Under the pieces are notes generated by a model. That model did no database searches and had not been told where the DNA came from. It was given only the letters and a program-made list of their open reading frames with translations. 64,000 nt of DNA, from assembly GCF_004379255.2 (NCBI RefSeq), contig NC_056035.1, positions 40,428,773 to 40,492,772 on the forward strand, in the 5' to 3' direction. A program made the position numbers and the translations under genes. Shown here piece after piece: positions 1 to 17,734 of the stretch; position 1 is the first letter of the stretch, and every line of letters begins with the position of its first letter. The DNA is from Salvia splendens (taxonomy: Eukaryota > Streptophyta > Magnoliopsida > Lamiales > Lamiaceae).

Positions 1-1932
1 ATGAACAAAATATATATACCTCATTTGACAACCAATTTCGATGCATAATGATAATACGAAAAAAAAAACTATATATGAAACATTCTTATAAGCAAAAGTA
101 ATAGTAATATGTTCCTCAAATTGTTAGGACACTAGAAAACATAAAAAAACTATATGTATCCTTATCTTCACATAGTAGTATATAGTTTAACAACCAATAT
201 TGAAGAATTCACAAGTACCACAACCCTCCAACAAGACCATCATCATTTCCATCCCACTCCATTATACCTGTCTATGTTATCCACACACATTCATTTTATA
301 AATATATTAAGCTAAAATAAAGAGCAAAGTCCTAACAAATGCTGTAGACTGCACTTGCCTAAGCATAGCCTTTGTCTACCTTGCAAGCAACAAAGATTCA
401 CTCTTTTCTAACATAACTGTCATCTTATTTTCCTCTTTTTTTATTTCTCCAATTGTTTCTTCTATAGGGGTTGGGTTCATCATAATTTATGCATGCATCA
501 AACAATATAATATATACATATAAATATACACTACTCCATCTTTCAGCTATTAGTTGTCTAATTTGACTTGGCTCGAGTTTTAAATGAGGCAGTATCGCAA
601 ACAAAAGAAATATAATATGTACATGACAATTATTTGCAGACAAATGAAGTATATTATTTTTTATAAGTGTTAAAGTACTCAATGCCAAGGCGGGTGAGCA
701 TAATACACAAATAACTGCAAGGGCGGACACATGTATAATAAGGGTGGAGCTAAAGCCCTTGACAAATTTATCTTCTAACCTTTTTTCTTTTGTAAAATTT
801 TAAAATTTATCCAAGTTTAATACAAATTATTATGTAAAAGCCCCGATAAATATTCTAAAATACCTAAAAGTATGCTTCAAAATAAAATTTAGTAATTTCA
901 GCCCTTATCGTCATTTATTTCTGCGTCCGCCCCTGAATAACTGTGACAATCCAAAACAACACAATATAAATTCACTATACCATGAAAGCAATATAAACTT
1001 TAACAAAAAGACCAACAAACATACCGAGTATAAAAATAACAATATTTGTGGTTTTTGCTTCTCATCATGTTTTTTTTATTCCTTGCTCTATTAGAGTTTA
1101 TGTCTTCTTTAAGTTTATACTTGTTGTGTTGTTTGTTAGTTTAGTTGTTTTTTTTATCTAGTCCTGATCTTCGATAGTGTTATCTTATTTTTGCTGTGTA
1201 GTTTTGCACATACACTAGATCTTGCTTGTTCTATATATGCTCAAGCCTTTTTTTTAAACCATATTAGAAGTGCTTTTTTTTAGCAAACGTGTCGATCTCG
1301 CAACGTGTAAGTGTGGTATAATATGCGTAGATAATTGGTGGCATGCATATATTACCCCTAGCTATCTAGCTTACTAGACTAATTGACTCCTACTACCATT
1401 AATTATCCCAAACCTGCATTATGCTTCAAGATTAGGAAGAATAATCTCTAAACTAAGCACGATTAATGTTCATTGGTTAACATTACGATCTTGATATCTC
1501 CAATTAATCATTCACGCTCGTGGCCTTTCTTTATAATCCTCTACACGTTTGAAAATTGTATCTACATCCTAAATTATTTGCTTTAATACTAAAATTTATA
1601 TGAAAAATATAATTAAAAATGGCAATAACAGTTTTTAATGTATTAAAATCAAATGAAATGAATAAAAAAAACAACGTTAAAAGATGCATGTATTAAACGA
1701 GTGTGGCACTCGCGTAAAATATATTGCTGATCATTTCGTATATTATACAAATATAATATAATGATCAAAATTGATTAATAAATCGTAGGGAAAGATTTAT
1801 TTGATATCCGCCGTATAATTACGGTTGTTGTCTTCCTCGATCCATATGTGTTTAGTACTGTAAGAAATTATATATTTAATTGGTGAATATTAATTGTTTA
1901 CGTAATGGTCTAGTAGTTTCAGATTGGATTGC

Positions 1933-2021
<89 letters not shown>

Positions 2022-4841
2022 GTTTATATTTAAAACTGTTTTTGTATTTCTCACCGGTATTATGTTTAGATTGAGTATTTTGTATCACATCAAAATAATA
2101 AGTAACCAAGCATGCGAAATGTAAAATAAAAATTAAAATACGTAGTTAGTATACATTGCATATATAGTTAATTGTCGATGTTCCGTATTTCAAGTCAATT
2201 TTGTCTACTGTCAATTGACTAAATCATTCATTCAATATAACTTAAAATACTAGTACATTTTAAAAGAAATCAAATATATAGAGACAATACAATATATTTT
2301 CCCGTAAATGGTGAAATGGGCCGGAAAGTAGGTATAAGCCTACGAGCTTAGACGTTTATTGGGCTTTCTAGAAAACCTCATTGTAAAAATTCGATCTATA
2401 TCATCTTTTGGGCTAATATCAACATATAATCCAACCGTTTGAAATTTGACCCAAATGCTAAACCCAATAAATCGCACACACTACTATTTTTACTAGCAGG
2501 CTTTAATAATAAAGTTGGTAGATATTGAAAAGTATATATATATTGATTTCGAGAAAAGGGTTTTTAATTTATGATATTATATTTTTCTTTTTACGTTGGA
2601 AAAAAACTATTATATCCGTTTCATTCGTTCATTTAGACAATAAACTATTTTCATACATTTATATACTTTTGTAGAATTTAGAAGTGTGATACTAGTACAA
2701 GTAGTATTCGACAAGAATATTCTGTCAAACAAATCGTTTCCCAAAATAGGAAAATGGAACCGAAATGATAAGCAATAAAACTACTACATCGTTTGCCTAT
2801 CTTGGATGACAACTATGTAACCGACCCAAATGACCTAGACCAAAACCTAATGCAATATGGAATCAATTTCTCATGCCATTTGCACCTACTTTTATCATGA
2901 ACTAGAATTGTGTATTAGTCCATTTCCGTCAAAATAATTCGATTATACATAGAATTAGTGGAATCGGATAGGGTGAATAAAGTTGTCGTTAGTATGAAAA
3001 GGCATAAATGAATGGTAGACGAAGAATGGAAGTGAATCCCACCCTCAGAAAATTGGAACTTTGTGTGAAGCTGCCATATTGTGAAATTGACTATAGCTTC
3101 AAAACTCGAATTTAATAGTGTTTAGTATTGGCGGACCCGGATCAGTTGATACCTTTGACCCACCTGAATATGCCATTGGTTTGGAGGAAGCACATGCCCA
3201 CATGTTTTCATGGCATCGCCTTTGCTTGTCAATTACCTAAAATTGAACATGACCACCAAGTTGAATTAGACTTTCGTCCAAATTCAATAATGGAAGACTC
3301 CCTCCATCCTAAAAAGTCTGAACATTTGATTTGACATAAATTTTAATGCATAATTAGTAAAGTAAGAGAGATAAAAAAAGTTTTTAAAATATTATTAGTG
3401 AAGAGAGAAAAAAAATTCCAAAATTAGAATGTTTATATTTTTGGAAATGGACAAAACCTAAACCCTAAACCCTTAAATTCTCTCTTTTCTCCTTTTTACT
3501 TTCCATAAGAATTAATATCGAATCGTCTATTAAATTTTGATTATTCCATAGATGTTACAACGAAATTTAGGTTTTTATACATTGTCTGTATATATTTTTA
3601 GACTTGTAACATTATTTTGCCGATTCGGACATATTAGCAAATTGATCGATGTAGTTCAAAAATCATATGACCGCTGAAAAGGTAGAATTTTATTTTTCTC
3701 TTTATATTTTAGTATATCGCATAATTTTGCCAACCAGTGGACACGTGTCATCATATGATAATAAAGAAAAATGTCTTATCACGAAAATATATTCCTAGTT
3801 TTATAAATTGTGTGGTGTTAAAGTATTACCCTGCCTAATAATCTTATCATGTTTCATTGCTTTAAAGGTTGGAAATTTAGAATTTATTTTAAAAGATTAT
3901 TTCGTTGTTTGTCAATATTCTGAATCCGCGTATTTTATGATTTCTCGAGATATTCTGCATTGACTTTCTTGATATTATATATATTTGATACATTATCGAT
4001 TATTAATCTTTAGAAATAAAAAGTCCAAGCTTATGGGCTCTTGAAGTTTTGATGTCCAAATAATTTAAATGATTTAACTCTAAATTGCTCGGTCTCACAT
4101 TGATCAAGATCAGTCCTTTTGAATTATATTTATCTCAATTATATGTAATTAATTAGTAGTAGGTGAGTCGGTGCTGCAGTTGTTATTGAAAGTCGAATGA
4201 AAATATAATGATAGATTGTTTTTATATAATCATTGTGGCCAATAACTGTATGTGTTAATATAATAAATTTTCCCATGTGCTCGTGGATCTTAAAATGCAT
4301 GTTCCTAAATCTCTTATTTATTTATTTATTTATTTTAAATCCTATAGACTGGCTACGAGTATTAATCCAATTGAAAAAAAAAATATTCGCATAAAAAACT
4401 ACGGTTATCGTTAAGAATGTAGTCTTGTGAACATAAATTTACTAGTGATCTAACTATAAAGAACTACTTCCTCTGTTTCTAAAGAATATGAATTTTGGGT
4501 TCGACACAGATTTTAATGTAAAATTGGTAAAATATGAGAGAGGTAGTGAGAAAAATTAAATAAAGTATTGTTAGTGAAGAATTAGACCCACCTCATTAGA
4601 GAAAAATAAAATTAAAAAAATGCATATTTTTGTGGTAGATTTGGATTATTTAAGTATTGATTTAATAAAAATACTACTTCTCTGGTGATCACGTGCGAGC
4701 AAATTAGAGACCACCTCTGGCTCTTAGGTTACTCGTGAGAATATAGTGAAAGGACAACTCCAACAATATCTCTATAAATTTGATTCATTCACAATTGGTA
4801 TAATCATGACTATTAGTTAATATTTTGTTTGTTTATTGTGA
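1..4841. other. AT-rich intergenic DNA, no gene seen
   Basis: I see no supportable coding exon on either strand. The stretch is AT-rich, with short unrelated open frames and a trinucleotide microsatellite. Degenerate fragments resembling Stowaway MITE sequence occur near 3294-3420 (CTCCCTCCATCC start, then a TAAAGTAAGAGAGA tract) and 4465-4690. Neither has a clear pair of ends. Confidence 0.6.
1936..2021. repeat. (TTA)n trinucleotide microsatellite
   Basis: About 28 uninterrupted TTA/ATT units. The array gives open frames on both strands (poly-Leu or poly-Ile forward, poly-Asn reverse) that are not genes. Confidence 0.97.
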
Positions 4842-5199
4842 ATCACTACTGTATGTCTAATAGATTAGATTGACGTAGGGGTCGCAAAATAGGTAGCGGG
4901 TAATGGGTAATTTTCATTTCGACCTGATATTCGCTGGGTATTGGGTACCCGCTACCCGATGATAACGGAAAACGGGCCGGGATCGGGTATTGTATTTTAG
5001 AGTTTTGCGGGTAGTAGGTATATCACTACTGTATGTCTAATAGATTAGATTGACCTAGGGGACTAGGGGTCGCAAAATGGGTAGCGGGTAATGGGTAATT
5101 TTCATTTCGACCCGATATTCGCTGGGTATCGGGTACCCGCTACCCGATGATAACGGGAAACGGGCCAGGATCGGGTATTGTATTTTAGAGTTTTGCGGG
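4842..5199. repeat. Tandem duplication, unit about 180 bp
   Basis: The segment starting ATCACTACTGTATGTC at 4842 repeats at 5022 with few mismatches and one 8-10 bp insertion (GACTAGGGG). Each unit holds about 34 bp of flanking DNA, including GATTGAC, followed by the first ~145 bp of a hAT-like element (TAGGGGTCGCAAAAT). The duplication therefore crosses an element boundary. Confidence 0.85.
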
Positions 5200-5725
5200 G
5201 TATACCAGTTAGTCCCGATAATACCCGTCTTTTAATACTTTATAGAATCTAAAAGTTCTTTTGAAACATTTTAGAGAGAGAGATTAGAAGTTACTTTATT
5301 TTGAATAGTTCATAGTTGAAAATTTTGCATGAAGAATTGAAGATTGAAGAGCAAATTAAAAATGAAAAATCTGAAATCACATTGCAGCAAGTCACCAACA
5401 ATCCCAAAATTCATCCACTTGTATAAAATTGCAATAGTAGATGACTAACATAGTTGCATTGATGCAACCAAGTACTAACAAAAAGTTAAAGCATAAATAT
5501 AAAATTAGTTTTATGAACTCAACTTTTGGTTCGAAGCACTTCCTGCATGATTAAAGTTAGAAGCACCGGTTTCAGGTTGGGTACGGGTACCCGTAATGTC
5601 GGGTACGGGAAACCCGACATGAGTATCGGGTAATCCCGTTATGTTGCGGAGCGGGTATAGGGACAACAAATTTAGCTGAAATCGAGTACGGGTACACGCG
5701 GATAACCCGTTTCGCCACACCCCTA
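4876..5725. mobile_element. Non-autonomous hAT-like element
   Basis: The left end TAGGGGTCGCAAAATGGGT and the right end (reverse complement TAGGGGTGTGGCGAAACGGGT) form imperfect terminal inverted repeats of the plant hAT type. An 8-bp duplication GATTGACC flanks the right end (5726-5733) and the inner left end (5048-5055). The outer left copy reads GATTGACG (4868-4875). The interior is rich in GGGTACCCG-like palindromes and has no transposase. The left boundary is either 4876 or 5056 because of the tandem duplication there. Confidence 0.7.
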
Positions 5726-5733
5726 GATTGACC

Positions 5734-6680
5734 AATAGTTGGGATAAGGGGATAATACAACATTCAATACTCCAAACTACAAAGAATAAATACAATGTTT
5801 AGAGATTTTTCTGTTATATTTTTTCTAATATTAAAATTGGAAACACTTTTTAGTTCGAAAACATTCTTAGTGCATAGAATCCGACCACCCAAACCGTCGA
5901 AGTTAGGAACAAGGATGTGAAATTTGACCAAAATTTAATCATAGCTTATTCATTGAGTTTCATTTTTAAAGTGGCTTTTAAGGTTCGGTATGAACTTCCC
6001 TTTTAATATTACACACTATACTATTTAGTTTATTCAAAAATAAGCGTTTTATTATTCAAGATTAAATTATCCCAAGATGTATTAGCTTAATTATTGCAAT
6101 CACACAAGATTAATACTAGTATTACAAATGAATGACAAGACTGTAATCCAAAATTGACATTTGTTTTGGGATAAAGTATATTTGGCCCATAATCATCAAA
6201 TCGAGAAATATTAATAACACAATCATTTCTAATTCATTAACTATTTCATTACTATATGGAAAAAAGAAAGAAAGGATGCTAACAAAAGGAAAAAAATGGG
6301 GAAAATAAAATAAGAAAGGAAATTCGTTTCAAAAGATCTTTTTCTAGTAATATTTTTATCTAAATTAGCGCGTTTAATCTTTGATTTCAGTAGGTTTCGA
6401 TTTTAAACACCAAAACCATTGACTGATTGTGTTATTACAATTTGCAAGTAAAAAGTGGATTAATTATAGATTCGGATAAGGTGAAAGACAAAACACCCAA
6501 TTTAAAGAAGAGATTTTGGTTTGATTCTGGTAAGAATTGAAGAAATTCTTAAGACAAATTGCACATATAAAGTTCTGATCCAGCCCTTCATCTGTGTCAT
6601 TTTCCTCTCCTTTGTTATACTCTACAGTATTTCCTAAATATCTTTAAACTAAAAGACAAATCCCTCCCAACTCTCGAGAA
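5734..6680. other. Intergenic region upstream of the hexokinase gene
   Basis: AT-rich and non-coding. It is presumably the distal promoter of the gene at 6823. I recognise no mobile element or conserved site in it. Confidence 0.5.
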
Positions 6681-6684
6681 CCCA

Positions 6685-6690
6685 TATAAA
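6685..6690 (+). promoter_or_regulatory. Candidate TATA box of the hexokinase gene
   Basis: TATAAA lies 138 bp upstream of the chosen start codon in a CT-rich context. Transcription would begin near 6715-6720, giving a leader of roughly 105 nt. This is assigned from sequence and spacing only. Confidence 0.45.
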
Positions 6691-6822
6691 ATTTCTCCAT
6701 TAATTTCAGCCATGGTGGCTTTCTAATGGTCGAATCGTCTATATAGGTTGAAATCACTGATAACCACCACGAAAACCAACTAAAAGATTCTATCTTAGGC
6801 CATAAATCTCGAATCCGGTGAG

Positions 6823-12460
<5,638 letters not shown>

Positions 12461-13080
12461 AGATGTACAATTTCTGATTATTTTTTGTAGTTTTGTGGGA
12501 ACTATGTATGCCTATATACTTGGATGCCTTTGAAAGGAGGACAGAGGCAGCGGTGGAAGGAGATGAATAAATTGAGGGATTTACAAATATTTGATAATTT
12601 TTATGTCTAAGTTATAATAATTAACGAGAAACTGATTTTCATTTTAGATTTAGTCACAACATTTTCTTTTTCTATGTATGTCATCATCTTTTGGCACTAT
12701 TGATTTGTTCTCTCTTTTTTTTGCTTTATGCAATATTTTCATTACTTCAAATGTTTATGCTTTATGTTATATCGGCGCTATGAGGTAAAACTTCAGATGT
12801 GGGCGATGGTTGCACTGATGTTAGTGCACACGGCCACGCTGAACACACGATGCTGCAGCAGCAACGAAGGCTGTTTTGGATCGGAGAGGAAGCGTCTTAC
12901 CAAGATTAAGTATTACAGTTAGAATTTAACATTGCTGCATAGTGAAACATTATTTCTCACATAAATGTGACAACCTTTATTGTGATGAATTACATATTTG
13001 CATTCTCACAGACAAAAAGAAACACCATTCATGATAACCACGATACAAGCTCCACCATCATTAACACCAACTTTCCCGGC
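12461..13080. other. Convergent intergenic region
   Basis: This 620-bp stretch lies between the stop codons of the hexokinase gene (+) and the dehydrogenase gene (-), and must hold both 3' untranslated regions. I see no exon or mobile element in it. Confidence 0.6.
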
Positions 13081-14420
13081 TTAGATCGGCTGAATCGATA
13101 CGTTATTAAGCCTCTCGAGCGCCAGAATTAGCGCCTGCGTCCCCAAATCGCCCTCACCGTGAGCCTGAAGCGATACGTAAAGCTGCTGTGCCAAGGCCAG
13201 CCCCGGCAGTGACAGCCCCATGCTCTGGCATTCCCTCAAACAAATCCCCAAATCCTTCACGAAATGATTCACGTAAAATCCTGCCTCGAAATCCCTCTTC
13301 AAAATCCTCGCGCCGTACAGATCGAGCGATTTCGATCCGGCAGCGCCAGTCGAAATAGCGGTGAGATAGTTCTCCAAATCGAGACCGGCCTTATGCGCGT
13401 AGATCAAACCCTCGCACAATCCCACCATCGTCGACGCAATCGTCACCTGATGGTGTAATTATATTATTAGAACACAATGTTTCCCCATTGTCTCATGCAA
13501 GTAGAAGTTTGCATAAACAATACTAATGCAAGTAGAAGTTTGCATAAACAATAAGGTTTGATTTACGTTTCAATTTAATATATTTTGTAACAATGTGACC
13601 TAGGAAGCATGAAACAAAGATGAAATTTTTATGAAATCAATTGTAACAAATGAATCAATGATGATTCTTTTTTTAAGTACTCCATATAACACAATAATGA
13701 GACCTTTTATACTAACTTGGCCTAGGCAAATAATTAACGGCGTTTAAATATAAGTGACATTTTATATGATCAATGAAATCAGTGTAAACCCTACCCAATC
13801 ACCTGATTTGCCAATTTACAGAATTGCCCCTTCCCCGCGCCGCCCATGTAGTAAACCCTACCCAGGCAGCTGAGGAGAGGGGTTAATCGGCTGACCACGG
13901 CCTCGTCTCCGCCGGCGAAGATCGAGAGCGCGGCGAGGCGTGCGCCGCGGTCGCCGCCGGAGACGGGGGCGTCGACGGAGGAGGAGCCGGCGGAGGCTGC
14001 GGCGGAGTGGATCTCGAGGGCGAGGGAGGGGTCGGAGGTGGTCATGTCGACGAGGGCGCCGCCGGGGCGGAGGCCGGAGAGGGCGCCGGAGGAGGGATCG
14101 AGGAGGACGTGGCGGACGTCGGAGGGGTAGCCGACGATGGAGAAGACGACGTCGGATTGGGAGGCGAGGGATTTGGGGGAATCGGCCCAGTGGGCCCCCA
14201 TGGAGAGGAGGGTTTGGGCCTTGGATTTGGTGCGGGTGAAGACGGTGACGGTGAAGCCCGCTTTGAGGAGGTGGGAGCACATCGAGCTGCCCATCACGCC
14301 CGTGCCGATCCACCCTAGCTTGGTGGTGGCGGGGGTGATGGGGGCGGCGGTGGAGGAGGACATGGTGCGGCGGAGGAGAAGTGAGGGAGGGAGTGAGCGG
14401 CGGAGGGATAACAGACGCAT
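13081..14420 (-). CDS. 3-hydroxyisobutyrate dehydrogenase-like protein
   Basis: A member of the beta-hydroxyacid dehydrogenase family, NAD(P)-dependent. Plant relatives include HIBADH (valine catabolism) and glyoxylate/succinic semialdehyde reductases. There are two exons on the minus strand: 14420-13803 and 13446-13081, with GT at 13802-13801 and AG at 13448-13447, giving 327 residues. The N terminus (MRLLSLRRSLPPSLLLRR) is Arg-rich and fits a mitochondrial presequence. GWIGTGVMG (36-44) is the dinucleotide-binding loop, DAPVSGGDRGA (150-160) the substrate loop, and Lys202 in GQFCKLANQ the expected catalytic lysine. The C-terminal half (FYVNHFVKDLGIC, ALILALERLNNV) fits plant HIBADH-like 1. 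Met20 could serve as an alternative start without the presequence. Exon 1 is very GC-rich, which creates long antisense open frames that are not genes. The exact substrate cannot be read from sequence. Confidence 0.92.
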
Positions 14421-14510
14421 GTTCTGCTTAGATGATGATGATGATATGTTATTTTGGACTTTTTCTAAGGCTAATTTCGTAATTTCAAGTGATAATTAAG
14501 TAAGTACTTA

Positions 14511-15206
14511 GGCCATCCACAGTAGGAATAGCCCAGCAATAACCCAGCCATAGCCTAGCCACTGCCACATCATCAGTACTAAAAATCCTCCTGCCACGTC
14601 ATAAATAGCCCAGCCATAGCCTAGCCACGTCATAAATAGCCCAGCCACATCAATAGCCACATCACTAATAACAATTATATAAAATGACATAATTAACAAT
14701 CACACAATATACGGAATTTAATTTACGAGACATATACAGGAAACATTAATAATACTATCCACATCACTATTAACAAATATATACAAAATGAAATAATTAA
14801 CAATCACACAATATACGGAATTAAATTTACGCCACAAAAACGAGAAAATTCACTAATATTAATAAAATTTAAAAAGTACATTAATTAAAAAAAATTACAT
14901 AATTAAAAAAAAAACTAACGTCGTGCAGTCCTCCGCGCCCACTCGATAATACAAGTGGTGCGAATGAAAATGACGGGCAAGTCGCGTATATATAGTGTTT
15001 CAGAAACAAAAAAAAAATTAAAAATTCGCGCTAGGCGGTGCGCTAGGCGATCCGTACGCTGCAATAGCGCCTAGCGCACCGCCTAGCACCGCGGAACCGC
15101 CGAGCGCTAGGCGGTTTTTTTCCGCGAAATCGGCTAGGCGGCTGCAATAGTTCGCCTAGCGCCGGCGCTCGGCTAGGCGGTGCGCTAGGCGCTATTGTGG
15201 ATGCTC
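14511..15206. mobile_element. Tourist/Harbinger-type MITE (696 bp)
   Basis: The left end GGCCATCCACAGTAG and right end CTATTGTGGATGCTC are inverted repeats flanked by TTA on both sides (14508-14510 and 15207-15209), the PIF/Harbinger target signature. The left part repeats CCCAGCCATAGCCTAGCCAC. The right part is a GC-rich palindromic block built from CGCTAGGCGGTGCGCTAGGCG-like words. There is no coding sequence. Its left end is about 90 bp upstream of the dehydrogenase start codon. Confidence 0.88.
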
Positions 15207-15209
15207 TTA

Positions 15210-16811
15210 GAGCATTAGCAAGGGGGCACCCTATGGCGTGCCACGTCAGCAGTTTTATCCTCCTACCTCCCCACCTGCAGTGGGGCGCCCTAAGGCGCGC
15301 CCTATGGCGCACCACATCATCATTTTATTGTTTTGTTTAATTAATTTAACTGTTTTCAAATAACAAGTAACGAGTAAATAAAAAACGGTATAAATAACAA
15401 ACGGCGAAGTTTTAATAAAAAAAAGTTACATCATTGAACTAATAAAAAAAAAACTAAGTCGGACCAATTCCCAACTTCCGACGCAGCTCATCGAGTAACG
15501 CCCGGAGATATTCGGCTTCGTCGGGGTCGGTACACTTCTTGAGGGCCCTATGCGTCTGCAACATCGTCCTTGCCATCGACGTTGTTGCTAACGACTCAAA
15601 CGCGGTGGCCGTCTGGGTCGGGAGCTGTACCGGGACCGGAGCTTGGGTTGCAGCGGTCGACGATGAGGTCGCGGTCGCCTTCCCCTTGGCCTTCGCAGCC
15701 TTGACGCTGGGAGGACGCCGGAAGGACACCGGTGTGCCGGAACTCCCTTCATCCACGTCGTCCGGTTGAGGTCAACCGGGTGACTGCCGCTGCCGCTGCT
15801 CGTGTAGTCACCAACTTCGGTGACCTTCGTCCTCTTCGGCGCACCAGTGTGCAGAATTCCACCTTGGAACTTCTGCTTCTCCCTCAAGAGCGCCCAGATG
15901 GCCTCGTGCTTGAAATCGCCGAACATCGACCGGTACGACAACATCGCTTTAGTGCGCACGTCGCTCGCGCTCTCGCCGCTCACCTGTGAACGCGTGAACT
16001 TCTCGAACTCCGCCGCGTACAAGTTCACTTGCTTCTTGACTTGATCCCAATGCTTGCGGAGTTGCTCACGTTTGCGCTTGTACGCGGTCGGCGGCTTGAC
16101 CGAATTGTAGAGGTCCGCGATGAGTTCCCAGTACGCGATCTGTCGCTGGTTGTTCGCGAATATCGGATCATCCGATATATCTACCCAACACCGGGCCAAA
16201 GTGAGAGTTTCGTCGTCGTTGTAGTTCGTACGGCCGGGGGCGTACAGCGTACTCATCGCAATCACCGGAAGGCGGCAACTTCTGCTGCCGGTTCCGCTTC
16301 TTTCTGGCTGGGGCGGAAGCGGTCGCGGCGGAGTCGGGATCGGCCGCTGCGGTTAGGCTGTGCGGAGACGGCTCCATGTCAGACAACCCATACGATTCCG
16401 TACTGAAATCGGGATCGTAATGGGTGTTGGTGTCGAACGAACGATAATCGTCGGGTTCTGTACCCTGCCAATGCGCCCCTGCGCTAAACGTAGGACTATT
16501 GGGGCTTGAATCCATTTCGTAGTAATTATGTAAATGTAAGTTTCGAAAATGAAATCGCGTGAAATGAAATGTTACAAATGAACGGTATTTATAAAAAAAC
16601 GAAACCGCGTCCCATCGTCCGCGGTCGATCGTCCGCGACCTCCACAATGGGGTGGACGATGGCGCGGACGATGGCCATCGTCCGCGCTTTTCTCCGCGAC
16701 CGAAGTATAGGGCGCGACTATCGTCCGCGCTCTATGGCGCGCACCCGCAATGGGTGCGGACGATGGATGGCGCGGACGATGCGCGCCATCGTCCGCCCAT
16801 TGCGGATGCTC
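15210..16811. mobile_element. Harbinger-type element carrying an ORF1-like gene
   Basis: The left end GAGCATTAGCAAGGGGG and right end CCCATTGCGGATGCTC form inverted repeats. The TTA at 15207-15209 is shared with the preceding MITE, and TTA follows at 16812-16814. The 1.6-kb element encodes a Myb/SANT-like protein on the minus strand but no DDE transposase, so it would depend on an autonomous partner. Confidence 0.85.
15454..16515 (-). pseudogene. Broken Myb/SANT-NAM-associated protein (Harbinger ORF1-like)
   Basis: It begins MDSSPNSPTFSAGAHWQG at 16515. A trihelix-like segment (DETLTLARCWVDISDDP, then AYWELIADLYN and KRKREQLRKHW) is followed by a NAM-associated-type C-terminal region ending in LDELRRKLGIGPT. 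Relatives are common in plant genomes, often annotated as 'glutathione S-transferase T3-like', and resemble the DNA-binding ORF1 of Harbinger elements. The reading frame changes twice: near 16270 (after the KKRNRQQK basic patch) and near 15765 (around HPVDLN). Both look like single-base indels. The codon-like region is GC-rich compared with its surroundings. An intron at either break is not obvious, so I call it a pseudogene, though assembly error remains possible. Confidence 0.75.
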
Positions 16812-16814
16812 TTA

Positions 16815-17296
16815 TTTAATTTTGCCAAATTACCAAAGACTACTAAATCATTAGTTAGCGATTTTATTCCATTAGTAGCTGAATAAGAATTATACTCCCT
16901 CCATTCCTAATAATTTATCATCATTTAATTTGACACAAAATTTAAAAAAATATAGTAATAGAAAATGGTTGAAAAATTAATTGGAATCGAGGCTTAAGCT
17001 CTTTTACTGCTCCATTTCTCATATTGCGGTTCCGATTATCCGATAAATAAGTTTCAGATTATCTAATTTTATTGATTTTGTCAAAGTAACTTTTTCACTG
17101 TATCATCATTTAATTTGACACAAAATTTAAAAAAATATAGTAATAGAAAATGGTTGAAAAATTAATTGGAATAGAGGCTTACTGCTCCATTTCTCATATT
17201 GCGGTTCCGATTATCCGATAAATAAGTTTCAGATTATCTAATTTTATTGATTTTGTCAAAGTTACTTTTTCACTGTGATGGTCAAGAGTAATTCTA
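16815..17296. repeat. Tandem duplication, 185-bp unit
   Basis: The segment starting TATCATCATTTAATTTGACAC at 16916 recurs at 17101 and runs to about 17276. The copies match except for a 10-bp block (AAGCTCTTTT) missing from the second and a few substitutions. The left end, near CTCCCTCCATTCC at 16895, resembles a Stowaway terminus, so the unit may have been built from a decayed MITE. There is no coding sequence. Confidence 0.85.
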
Positions 17297-17560
17297 CTCC
17301 ATCCGTCTGTATTTTTAATCCACTTTGTGTTGGACACGAGTTTTAAAAAACATAAAGAAAAATGTGTTAAGAAATATAAAAAAAGTAAGTGGATGTGAGT
17401 CTATTTTAATGTATTAGTAGTTATATAATAAAATATGAAGGAAATGAGTTAGTAAAACGTGAGGATACTTATTATTTATGTTAACATATGAAAGTGGATA
17501 ATAAATAAGGGATAAGCGAAAATAATAAAAGTGGACAAGAAATAAAGAATGGAAGGAGCG
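17297..17560. mobile_element. Stowaway-like MITE
   Basis: The left end CTCCATCCGTCTGTATTTTT and right end AATGGAAGGAGCG are imperfect inverted repeats flanked by TA (17295-17296 and 17561-17562). It is about 264 bp and non-coding. The ends are more diverged than those of the other Stowaway copies here. Confidence 0.7.
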
Positions 17561-17734
17561 TATGATATTATCACCATATTCAATAGTAGTACTAGATTTA
17601 CTTTATCAAATGAGAAAAATATATATAAAAACCAATTTTATCGAATTTAACTACAATAATAGACACATTAGTACAGTATACTATTTTTAACATTGCATAA
17701 CTTTTTAAAATTTTTCTAACCACATAAGACTGAG

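Noticed and set aside
1876..2124. Open frames of poly-Leu, poly-Ile and poly-Asn on both strands
   Set aside because: They are translations of the TTA microsatellite; there is no splice, start or family evidence.
13858..14499. Long Arg/Gly-rich open frames overlapping the dehydrogenase
   Set aside because: They are other-frame shadows of its GC-rich first exon, with low-complexity products and no support.
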